In this document: positions 37,003 to 46,200 of the stretch, one piece after another
Position numbering within the stretch: the stretch's first letter is position 1
Layout: each line of letters starts with the position of its first letter
From: Sipunculus nudus
Taxonomy: Eukaryota > Annelida > Sipuncula > Golfingiida > Sipunculidae
Length of the DNA: 64,000 bases
Direction: 5' to 3'
Assembly (NCBI GenBank): GCA_026874595.1
Contig: CM049310.1
Span: 52,216,558-52,280,557, forward strand
The notes under the pieces: model-generated
Databases searched by the model: none
The model's input: the letters and a program-made list of their open reading frames with translations, nothing else
What the model was told of the DNA's origin: nothing
Position numbers and translations under genes: made by a program

Positions 37003-37500
37003 ATTGTCTGAATCTGAATGTGCGAATGGCAATGGACATCTTATAAATTTGTCAGAATCTGAATTCGCTTGAGGCTGTTGAGATCTCTATGACGAGTCGG
37101 AATTTGAACGCCCCTCAGGCAATGCAGATATCCATGACTGGCCAGAATCCGAATGCCTGTCAGGCAATTAAAATGATTATCAGAATCTGAATGCGCGTCT
37201 GGCAATTCAGTTCTATTTGATTGATCATAATCTGAATTCGCTTTGGGCTGTCGAGTTCTCCCTGATTGGTAAGAATCTGAATACGCCTCAGGCAGTGGAG
37301 ATCCCCATTATTGGTCAGATGAGAATCTGAATGCAGGTGCGGCATTCGAGATCCCCATGATTGGTCAGAATCTGAATGCGTTAGCGGCAATGGAGATCCC
37401 CAGTATTGTCAGAATCTGAATGCGCGTCAGGCAGACGGGATCCCCCTAGATTGGAATGAATCCTGAATGCACGTGCGGCTATGGAGATCCCCATTGTTCA
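37003..37500 (+). repeat. 45-bp minisatellite, 11 units
   Basis: The anchor AATCTGAAT recurs at 37011, 37056, 37101, 37145, 37184, 37229, 37274, 37324, 37369, 37413 and 37459. The spacing is 45 with small deviations (39-50). The unit reads roughly GTCAGAATCTGAATGCGC, GTCAGGCAATGGAGATCC, CCATGATTG. The period is a multiple of three, but unit-length changes break any shared frame. Not considered coding. Confidence 0.9.
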
Positions 37501-37737
37501 GCCAACAGAAGAAATCACCATATTTTCCGGCTAATTTGGTCGCGTCTGGTTTCGTCGCCTGCATTACTTTCTGGTCATGAATTATGAAAGAAGAAAATTT
37601 GTCGTTTAATCTGGCCGCAAAATATTTGATAATGTCGACATGTTTTGTGTCCAATTATTCCCCAGGGATTAATAAAAAATGGATATGCAGCGCCTTCAAA
37701 ACTTCCGGTCCTACTCATTTTTCTGGATTTTTCGGCT

Positions 37738-38130
37738 TGATCAAACCCTTCTTTTTCAGCTTGATCAAAATATAAAAACCTTAGTTTACAGCTTCACCAA
37801 ATAATAAAACTCTTCATTTAAAGCTTGATCAAATGAGCATACACTTCATTTACAGCTTGATCAAATGATCAAACCTTCATTTACAGTATGATTAAACCTT
37901 ATCTACAGCTTGATCAAAGCTTTATTTACGTCTTGATCAAACCTTCATTTACAGCTTGATATAATGATGAAACCTTTATTTGCAGCTTGATCAAACCTTC
38001 ATTTACAGCTTGATATAATGATGAAACCTTTATTTGCAGCTTGATCAAACCTTCATTTACAGCTTGACCAAATGAGCATACCCTTCCTTTGCAGCCTGAT
38101 CAAACGATCACATCCTTTCATTTACAGGTT
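37738..38130 (+). repeat. minisatellite, unit 23-36 bp
   Basis: At least ten copies of a CTTGATCAAACC, TTCATTTACAG unit. Some carry an extra AATGATGAAA-type insert of about 13 bp, giving two unit lengths. One pair of units is repeated almost exactly near 37950-38050. Confidence 0.85.
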
Positions 38131-39162
38131 TGGTGAGCCAATGGTCTAGTAGCCTTTAAACAAATGGAAATATTCGCTACAGCTACAAATACTTATTGTA
38201 TAGGAGACAGTACGCACAGTGAATGGCCTATACGCATATTTATAGTACAGCAATTTGCAGCAACTTGGCAATTCTCACAGTGACACGTTGCTACGTTATT
38301 AATAACCATCCGGCGAGACAGGGACAACGAATTTTAATTAAGTAATTTTATGGGACAGGCAGATGCAATGACCAGGGTGTTTTCTTCAATATTGTCCATA
38401 AATAGCTTCATTATAGGAAGAAATGCGGTGCAAATTGTTGTTCAGATCACACGACACTTAATTCTCAATTACTCCTAGCTTTTGCCTCTTTCTCAACCAA
38501 TCTGTTTTATGCTTCGAAAGTTGTTACTAACAAATAATTGCGAGTTTCCTCGGACGGAATCACACTGAACTCGCAATTTATCATAATGACAGCCACTATG
38601 AGTAAAATATGGGGTTTCCTCGTCTCACTCATGATTCTAAAATTGGTAATATTTCAAACAGACCACATCATTCCACAATAAACAATGTACTGCATGGTAG
38701 CAATTGCATCAAAATGGAAGTTGAGCCTGACATTTCTGTGAGTTACAAAACTTGATAATAATTACGTTATTAGCAATACCGTTATGGTGTTGCTGCATTA
38801 GAAGCAGCAAATGCAGAAGGACAGTGCTCCTTTGCATTTATATCGTGATATTTATATAAAAATTAGCATTATTAATCGTCCAAGTTAGCAATTTTACGCC
38901 CGCCAGGAAAATGAACTGGGACTTTCCAAGAGACTTATTTAAAGGGGTGGGGGGATAGGACGTGTCCTCTCATTTTGCGGGATGTTGGACTAAGTATCTT
39001 TAATCTCAAACACTTTTAACGGTGATAAAAACGCGTAATGTTTAAATTTTGAGATAATGCGCTAAACTTTCCATATTCATATTTTGCTCAATTATCTTTC
39101 AGTTATACATCTTATATTGAAAAAATCTTTTGTATACTTCTTGCATCAATTACCTGCTTGCG
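38131..39162. other. no gene seen
   Basis: Unique AT-rich sequence. Confidence 0.4.
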
Positions 39163-39362
39163 TTGTCTTAAATGTTACCCTATGTTCTTGAATATTCAAA
39201 TGTACGAACAGTCTTTTTGAGCAATCTCTTGAATTGTCTTAAATGTTACCCTAAATTCTTGAATATCCAAATGTACGAACCGTATTTTTTATTAATCTCC
39301 TTAAATTGTCTTAAATGTTACCGTATACGTTCTTGAATATTCAAATGTACGAACAATCGTTT
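39163..39362 (+). repeat. 71-bp tandem repeat, about 2.8 copies
   Basis: TTGTCTTAAATGTTACC recurs at 39163, 39234 and 39306, each followed by TTCTTGAATATTCAAATGTA-type sequence. Confidence 0.9.
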
Positions 39363-39462
39363 TAGATATGTTTTATTTTACCCTTTGTGAATGCAAATAA
39401 CTTAGCAATAAGAGATTTTCGACTATGGGTTCCAGACATGGGTGGAATACAGGAGAAATGTA

Positions 39463-39600
39463 TTCGAATACGAATACGAATACGAATACATCAGGAGTAC
39501 ACGAATACGAATACGAATACAAATACTCCAAAACAGAAATGTATTCGAATACGAATACGAATACAAATACAAATGTATTCATGAATATATATATGAATAC
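39463..39600. repeat. GAATAC hexamer array (left subterminal)
   Basis: Clusters of GAATAC, with TATTCGAATA palindromes where orientation switches. Counterpart of the array at 40860-41020. Readings through it give repetitive peptides that are artefacts. Confidence 0.9.
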
Positions 39601-39822
39601 AATTTACTTAAACAAAAAGAAACTATAAAGTATCAATTTTGTTTAATACTATTAACTGCAATCATCATATATTCACACTTGCAAAATATGTTTTAGTCCA
39701 AAATTCAAAATATTCATGTAATCCGCTGTGTATGCGTTGATTTCCAAACTGCATAATGACGGAGTATTATATAGTATGGTGGTCTGTTACACAAAATATG
39801 TAAATGAATGTTCCTTTTAGGG

Positions 39823-40620
39823 TTGGGGCCAGGTACCTGTGCCTGTACCTTTACCTATAGATACGCAATTCAGAGTACCTGTACCTGTACCTGGCTGTCA
39901 TGAGTAGGAAGTACCTTGTACCTGTACCTCGAACTAAATTTCCTGTACCTGGTATCAGGTACTCGAGGAACAAATTTGATACTGGTACTTGAAATGGACA
40001 CCAGGCTTGGGTCAATTGCACGTGCAAAGATGTCACCCCTGACAGGGCAGTTAGCCATCTTAGGCAGAGGTAATTACAAAGCATTCATCCTTGCTGCCTT
40101 TGTAGCTAGCTACCTGGCTAGCAAGCTAGTCAACCTCCAGCCTTTTAAACAGGAAGTGCATTGGAGCATAATAATCAGCACAAGTACACACCTACCAACA
40201 AAGGATAGATACAAGGGGTTGCCTACATGCCTCATGTCTAAAGTTGGTTATAGTATGTACACTGAGCAGTGTTGGGGCCAGTTACTTGTACCTGTATCTC
40301 GTTACACAATTCACAGTTATGTGAATTACAGGTTTACCAAGATACTGTGATGGACATCAGGTTTGGTCAAGTAAGGTACTGAGCTGTCATCCCTGTCAGG
40401 GCTGTTAACTAGACCAGGCAGGGGTAATTACTAAGCTTTCAACCCTTTGAACTTGAGTGGACTTGGGCTAGTAGCATGCTGGCCTAGCTACCTCCAGCTT
40501 CTACACAGGAAGTTCATTGTGGCATTATCAGACATAAAGGATACAGAGCAAAGGATATGGACAGGGTTGCTTGCTCCATGTAGATACCTGTTGTCTAGTA
40601 TGTATAAAGAACATTTGGTG
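39823..40620 (+). repeat. tandem pair of about 350-450-bp blocks inside the hAT element
   Basis: Block 1 starts GTTGGGGCCAGGTACCTG (39823) and block 2 GTTGGGGCCAGTTACTTG (about 40270). Both continue with ATGGACA(C/T)CAGG, TGTCA(C/T)CCCTG, AGGCAG(A/G)GGTAATTAC and ACAGGAAGT(G/T)CATTG. Block 1 has an expanded CTGTACCTGTACC segment (39835-39990). Confidence 0.8.
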
Positions 40621-40859
40621 TAGCTGTAGGATAAATGTAAAAGTAAAGAGGGTCTGACGGATGGAGATGTACATACACATGACAGAATAAACACATTAAT
40701 ATTAATTTAATAAGAATAAAGTAAAAAATGTCAAAATGTGTAAATAAGATTGATAGTGTGCATGTGGTAAGTGGGCCTAAATCAATCGCTATGGAAACAG
40801 TGGCACATTTTTCCAAATGGATCAAGGACAAAAGTTAACAACATTAATGTATACTGCGT

Positions 40860-41020
40860 GTATTCGTGAAAAGTATTCATGAATGTGAATACTTCTGCAA
40901 TGTATTTGAATACGAATACAAATACTTTTGTACTTTAAACAAATGTATTCGAATACGAATTCGAAGACTGAAAATACCTGTATTCGAATACAATGAATAC
41001 GAATACTGAATACGAATACC
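40860..41020. repeat. GAATAC hexamer array (right subterminal)
   Basis: GAATAC and GTATTC words in mixed orientation, ending in GAATACGAATACCCCATG at the element end. Confidence 0.9.
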
Positions 41021-41313
41021 CCATGTCTGATGGGTTCCCACAGAGACGGTTGGTTGGTATACCGAATTACAGTCGTGGACCACATCACAAGGTTGATGTT
41101 CTTGATCAATAATACTGTCATATTGACCCTTGAACAACAAATAATTACCAGGGGCGTCAGTACAGGGGGCATGGGGGGGGGGTTTATAGAAAGGGGACGG
41201 TAATCACCCCCCTGAATCTGATAAACGGATAATATATATATATATATATATATATTGTTACGGGGTGACGTAAAAAGCGGACCCAACTGTCTCGCTAGTG
41301 TAGCTTGCTTTTC

Positions 41314-41367
41314 TAGCGAAGCTGTTGGTACGCAGGACTTGTGCGCCACAGACATGGATTCGAAACC
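41314..41367 (+). promoter_or_regulatory. tRNA-like Pol III boxes in the 5' LTR of the TRIM
   Basis: The A box TAGCGAAGCTG (41314-41324) fits TRGYNNARNNG. The B box lies within GATTCGAAACC (41357-41367) and has one mismatch to GWTCRANNC. The segment between contains TTGGTACGC, like a tRNA D arm. Confidence 0.6.
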
Positions 41368-41589
41368 GGGATCGGCCCAATTTTTTCCCCTGAGCAATTT
41401 GTCTTCGTAACAAAATGGGGGCTCGTCCAACGTGACGGTAAAATTTTGTGGCCCAGGGAATAAGCTCACCAAAATATGATTCCTGAGATATTTAGTCTTG
41501 TTCTGATAGCAGAACGCTCTTAAGAGGAGGTGTGTTACTTGGTGACATAAAAGCTGACCGAACTGTCTCGCTAGTGAAGCTTACTTTTC

Positions 41590-41641
41590 TGGCGAAGCGG
41601 TTGGTACGCAAGACTAGTGGGCACCGACATTGGTTCAAAAC
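41590..41641 (+). promoter_or_regulatory. tRNA-like Pol III boxes in the 3' LTR of the TRIM
   Basis: The A box TGGCGAAGCGG (41590-41600) and B box GTTCAAAAC (41633-41641) both fit the consensus exactly, 43 bp start to start as in tRNA genes. Confidence 0.65.
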
Positions 41642-41823
41642 TGGGATCAGCCAAATGGTTTCCCTGAACAATTTGTCTTCGGAATAATATAAATGATTTA
41701 TATAAATAATTAGAATAATAGACTTTGACTCCAATAATGAGTGTATATATCTAAACCTGGTTTAGGATTAACATTTACAAGAAACAGAAATATATGTGAA
41801 ATGTGTCACACAGACAAATACAA

Positions 41824-41848
41824 ATATATATATATATATAATTATATA

Positions 41849-41920
<72 letters not shown>

Positions 41921-41921
41921 T
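41824..41921. repeat. (TA)n then (TG)n microsatellite
   Basis: A long TA array followed by about 8 TG units, within the hAT-like element. Confidence 0.95.
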
Positions 41922-42003
41922 TATAACACAGTTTTCACAACTTTGAGTACATTTCCACGCCTGCGAGGCATCGCCCGACCCTTGAGATAAATTGACGCTA
42001 CTG

Positions 42004-42639
42004 GCAGTTACGCAAGATATAAAGACACTTTTTTTCTCTTTTTTTGTTTGGCTATTTAGTTTATAAACATGGGTCTGAATTTACTTCAGGTATCAATTGT
42101 TACATTTGGATAGTTGAGATTTATAAAATTTTTGCAACTATACATGTATAAATAACATTAACCAGAAACTACTGTTACATACAGATCAGATTCTGGTGTT
42201 GGTTACTATACTGGAGGGCCCACTGATCTACTGTCGTAAAATCGAATCATCTTACATCGTCATCCGTTTAAGATGATACAAATATAACCATAGCAGTGAA
42301 ACAAAGATGTACAACTTATCGATTTAGTTATACATACCTCCGCCTGGTGTCGAGGAATTATATTTTCCCCCGTATTCTGTTACTTCTTTTGCATCTAGCA
42401 GCTTTACGCGAAAAATTTCTTAACATATATTGATGAATTTTTCTACCGTTTTCTACCCGAGTAATAAAGATTCATTAAATTACCTTGGTAATCTGAATAA
42501 CCATAACATTACTCATATTTAAAGAGTTCTTTTCATTTACAGAGCTATCCACTGGTATTAAGGTTATTATTTTTTATTCACCAGTCATTTGGGCTAGTGA
42601 TTTGAGACACGAAATGTTTAGTTTACATCATGGTTTACG
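42004..42639. other. no gene seen
   Basis: Unique AT-rich sequence. Confidence 0.4.
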
Positions 42640-42647
42640 TATATATA

Positions 42648-42699
<52 letters not shown>
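42640..42699. repeat. (TA)n microsatellite
   Basis: A TA array of about 60 bp with one TTT interruption. Confidence 0.95.
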
Positions 42700-42702
<3 letters not shown>

Positions 42703-43499
42703 CTGAATTTTTGAACTTCTCATAACATATTTTGTTTCGGTAAATACCATGTTCATGCATATACCACCATTGGTAAAATTAAGCGGACTAACAGGGAGCT
42801 GCAACAGTCTGGTCGAATCCGTTCACCATGTCAAGTTCGCTTTAATAAGCAATTTGGAATTGGCATCTTGAGCGTGGGCCGTATGGATTTGAGCTGATGC
42901 CGATAAATTTAACGGTTTTCTGCTTTTAAATGTCACGGGCTCACACACTACATGCGGCAGCTGAAAGTAGTATTTATGCGCAACTGAAAATGCCAGTCAC
43001 TTATCTGGTGCATTAAGAACCATATTTACGGCTTCGTGAGGAGAACACGCATTTGTCCGACCGCTGATGGTCCAATTCTCCCGTCACTTCAACCACACCT
43101 CGATGACATTGCGCCCATCTTCTGAAAAGCATATTCGTGTTTGGAAGGGGGCTCACGGATAATGCTCACGCGAGGCAGGCTCAGTGATTTTCCAGTTGTT
43201 CACGCGTGGCTGGGGTATTAATGCGTGAGTTTACTTCTTACGTTTGGGTGAATATCCGTTAACAAGACTCCTTCACTGCTGCTCTTACTTTCATTTAAGA
43301 GGCGTCTTCATTTGAGGATAACATTCTCAGTGAGTTAATTAGAGTCTGTCAGCATTTTGATATGTTATATATTAAAAGTATATATTGCCATATCTTCAGG
43401 ACCGGTATTGATGGGTTTCAGTCCCTTCCTTTTATGCCCAGTTAATCCTTTCTTAAAAGGTGTCTGCATTGATTGTTACCTTAGCCAACAATCACTTAA
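42700..43499. other. no gene seen
   Basis: Unique sequence. 43030-43230 is GC-richer and repeat-free but has no frame I recognise. Confidence 0.35.
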
Positions 43500-43860
43500 G
43501 AAAGAGACCGGTGCACAGGACTCAAATCTCAGCCGAAGGGCGGTGAGATTTTCACGGCCGGCCCCTACCCAGGGCTGAGCAATATGCAGATTTTATCTGA
43601 AAGCTGTGCTCAACAGCCGTGTATCACTAACAAAAGAGTACGTCTTTGGGGAGGGGCTTTGGGGCTCCTCGGTTTTACTATCAAGCAAAATTTTAATTAC
43701 ATACCCAGGACCCGCAGCTGCGGTAAACACCGAGCTTGGGTAATCCAGGATATAACAAAATGCAGTTGCGAAAATGGAAATCTGCAGATGCACATACCCT
43801 GGTTAAGACTTGGATATAAGAGCATAAAAATGGAGGACGTTACTGATTTTAAAAACAGTT
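43500..43860 (+). mobile_element. tRNA-derived SINE, family S1, copy 3
   Basis: The tRNA head is degenerate (ACTCAAATCTCAGCCGAAGG; the B box is weak). The body keeps GGTGAGATTTTCACGGCCGG, CCCTACCCAGGGCTGAGCAA, ACTAACAAAAGAGTACGTC, CCCAGGACCCGCAGCTGCGG and the tail AATGGAGGACGTTAC. Open frames crossing it on both strands are incidental. Confidence 0.8.
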
Positions 43861-44003
43861 AAGAAAGATGTCCTTTCCTAAGATTACATAGAATATTTGT
43901 CCTTCACGTTAAAATGCGTGTATTGATCGCTGTAGCATGTTTACAACTGTCTGTATGTATTCCGTTTATTTTTAGAAATGATTGATTTTTCGGGAATAAC
44001 ACA

Positions 44004-44042
<39 letters not shown>

Positions 44043-44593
44043 CAAAGTTATATATTCCGACAGTTAGTGAAACTCCTAGTCTTATCATCAATAGTTAACA
44101 AGGTAACATTCAGCTGAAGAGCTGTGCACTGTTACATATGTTTATTTCATAAACATGTCACTGGTTTACCAACTAGCCGGAACTAGGAAGATCAGTCAAT
44201 ATCCTACGACTGGCCTTACTCATGATTTGTGCAGAAAAACTTCTCAAAGGTTTATCACCCTGGGGTTACGCATGAACCTGAAAAGGGCCCTAGACACAAC
44301 TTCAAAGACTCTGCTTTTGTACTGGTTATAAACTATTAAATGCTGTAAATATGTTTTTGTCCCCTTTAGGATTTGAAGAAGTTTAGGTGACAGTACTTAA
44401 CTATTACTGTTACGATGAATAATTATAAAAATAACATGCGTGGAAAATGTGACTTTTTACTTTCCTAGTTGCCAGGGTTTGTCAAAAGGGAAGGAGGTCA
44501 TTTGACATATCAGTCAGCTCTCTACTATTTTCCCCCGTGTACAAACCCAATGTCTAGGCCAAGCGAATTCACTTAACAGTCAGAAGGTTCCGA
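43861..44593. other. no gene seen; (GA)n tract
   Basis: A GA microsatellite is at 44004-44041. The rest is unique. Confidence 0.6.
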
Positions 44594-44991
44594 CTTGTGT
44601 TGTCTGGGGATTCATAGCCGGGAGGTGTTCAATCCCCAGCCGAGGAGCGGTGAAATTTTTTTACGCCCCCTACCCTCAAATCAAGGGTGAACGATCCGGC
44701 TTAATGGAAAGGCTGTGCCCCTCAACCGTGTATCATTTACAATGGAGTTCGTATCTGGGGGTTCCTCAGCTTTTTACCCCAGCAGTCGATCGGATAACAC
44801 CCCCAGGACCCACAGGTGCGGTATAGCGACCGGGCCGGGATGACAGCAGCATCCAAAATATTATCATGGAAAGCAAGTGCATCCGCCCTGTCACGTGGTC
44901 CGAAATGAAGCTCAGCAGATATACCTACCTAGATTAAGGGTAAGATCAGGCAGCATTAAAAATTGAGGCGTTGACCTCTACCATTAAAAAA
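44594..44991 (+). mobile_element. tRNA-derived SINE, family S1, copy 4
   Basis: The B box GTTCAATCC fits the consensus. The body has GAGCGGTGAAATTTTTTTAC, CAAGGGTGAACGATCCGGCT, CAACCGTGTATCATTTACAA, GGGGGTTCCTCAG, CCCAGGACCCACAGGTGCGG and GTCACGTGGTCCGAAA. The tail is AATTGAGGCGTTGACCTCTA and a short A run. It lies about 730 bp from copy 3 in the same orientation. Confidence 0.85.
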
Positions 44992-45143
44992 CAGTCAGGA
45001 TGGTAGCTGCAGTAGGCTTGTCAATGGCATTTTTTCGTGATTACAAAAAAGTAGGGTCTACAGGGAAAGATAACTGATAATACATTTTCTACTGCGTTGA
45101 TATGGATATAGTAAAATTGTCAAGTATATTAAAATTTTTATAA

Positions 45144-45152
45144 TTTATTATA

Positions 45153-45224
<72 letters not shown>

Positions 45225-45225
45225 T
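45144..45225. repeat. (TTA)n microsatellite
   Basis: About 25 uninterrupted TTA units. Confidence 0.95.
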
Positions 45226-46200
45226 CTGAAATGTTAAACAAATATCTGTCATTACTGAACAGAGCTTGCCCTGTACGTGAACCATGTATTTTAAGTAATA
45301 TGTATTATCTTTTAATTAAAATATTTGGATTACATTTCTTTTATATCCTCCATATTCATATACCGATTTGTGCTTTTTCATATCGTATTCCTGTCCTTAT
45401 GACCTCTTGTTTAAAAGTTTATTATGACGGATAGCGTTTATATAATGGAATATGATATTATTCTATTATTCTTTTTTACTGGAAGGCTTCGAGCTAAATC
45501 CGTATACAACGTAAAAAATTATAATTGTGAACGGCTATAACAAGCTGAAAAGTGGGAGGGGCACGCAAACGACGTTTTACCATCTTCAAAAAAGTCCTCT
45601 TGTAAGCCGTGCTGTGTGCTGTCATTATCAACAGCATACAAAGATTACACGACACAAAGGATATATATTTTACAATGCCTGAGAATATATGGGATAACTT
45701 TTTAAAACTTTGATTGTGTCAAAGTATGCTCAATAAGAGCACACTGTGTTTATCTTCATTATAATACCCGGCGTTTTCGTCAGAAATATACCAGCTCGCC
45801 TTTATTTCTGGCTTTATCCCAAAAGAAGACGTCCTTTCGGCTTATAAACTACAGGCCGGATTATCCATGGGATCCATTAGAAACCTACTGGCGGGTTTGG
45901 TGACATATTGCTCACTCAGAGGCTCTATGGCGGTCACAAAACCCTCTCTTTTGTCGATGACGGTGTATTTTACGAAACGTGAGACAGAACCATTTAGGAG
46001 CGTCCTTGGTAAGTTAAAAATAACCACAACCGCTGCCTGCACTGGGCTATCATTGCATTACGTCGTAAAGGAGGCTGAATTCAGATATTTTCTCATCATC
46101 AAATCATCTTCAACAAGTTCTGCCCTCATTTGATTACGTCAAAGAACGGTTACCATAATGAGAAAATTGAATTCTTCATAAAAGGGTATGTACTTACCGA
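45226..46200. other. unique DNA with a balanced-composition block at 45.78-46.16 kb
   Basis: 45780-46160 is GC-richer than its flanks and open on both strands (88 codons +, 66 codons -). A GTAAGT donor-like site follows CCTTG near 46008. I do not recognise the peptides. It is either a conserved non-coding element or a decayed exon. Confidence 0.2.

Larger units (their letters stand above)
39425..41037. mobile_element. non-autonomous hAT-like element with 8-bp TSD
   Basis: The element is 39433-41029 (1597 bp). It begins CAGACATGGG and ends CCCATGTCTG, an exact inverted pair, and is flanked by ATGGGTTC on both sides (39425-39432 and 41030-41037). CAG termini with an 8-bp TSD indicate hAT. Just inside each end is an array of GAATAC/GTATTC hexamers (about 39463-39600 and 40860-41020), the type of subterminal repeat expected to bind a transposase. 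The middle (39823-40620) is a tandem pair of diverged blocks. There is no transposase frame, so it is non-autonomous. Confidence 0.9.
41256..41686 (+). mobile_element. TRIM (miniature LTR retrotransposon) with tRNA-like LTRs
   Basis: Two direct LTRs, 41256-41412 (157 bp) and 41533-41686 (154 bp), start TGTTAC. The first ends GTAACA and the second GGAATA. Three bases after the 5' LTR is TGGGGGCTCGTCC (41416-41428), the 5' part of the primer-binding site complementary to tRNA-Pro used by many gammaretroviral and Ty3-type elements. A polypurine tract AAGAGGAGG (41522-41530) precedes the 3' LTR. Only about 120 bp lie between the LTRs, so there is no coding sequence. Each LTR contains an A box (TAGCGAAGCTG, TGGCGAAGCGG) and a B box (one mismatch in the 5' LTR; GTTCAAAAC perfect in the 3' LTR) 43-44 bp apart. 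It sits in a TA tract. Confidence 0.85.
41149..42003. mobile_element. hAT-like element hosting a TRIM
   Basis: It starts CAGGGGCGTCAGT and ends ATTGACGCTACTG, whose reverse complement is CAGTAGCGTCAAT (10 of 13). The same TIR type marks the MITE at 7962-8393. The flanking octamers ATAATTAC and GCAGTTAC match at five of eight positions, so the TSD is decayed or the boundary is wrong. A G-rich block follows the left end, as in the 7.96-kb MITE. Inside are (TA)n arrays and a complete miniature LTR retrotransposon. Confidence 0.6.

Noticed and set aside
37160-37390. Minus-strand frame with a 15-residue periodic peptide
   Set aside because: It only reflects the 45-bp minisatellite. Unit lengths vary by non-multiples of three, so no common frame is kept.
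39373-39696. Overlapping frames with NTNTNT, EYEYEY and RIRIRI peptides
   Set aside because: They are produced by the GAATAC hexamer array of the hAT element in several frames and on both strands.
44112-44140. Hammerhead-like CTGAAGAGCTG
   Set aside because: No GAAA block or pairing strands follow.
45867-46133. 88-codon frame as a coding exon ending at GTAAGT
   Set aside because: The donor-like site falls inside the frame and both strands are open. No acceptor or family match was found, so it is noted only as an unusual block.
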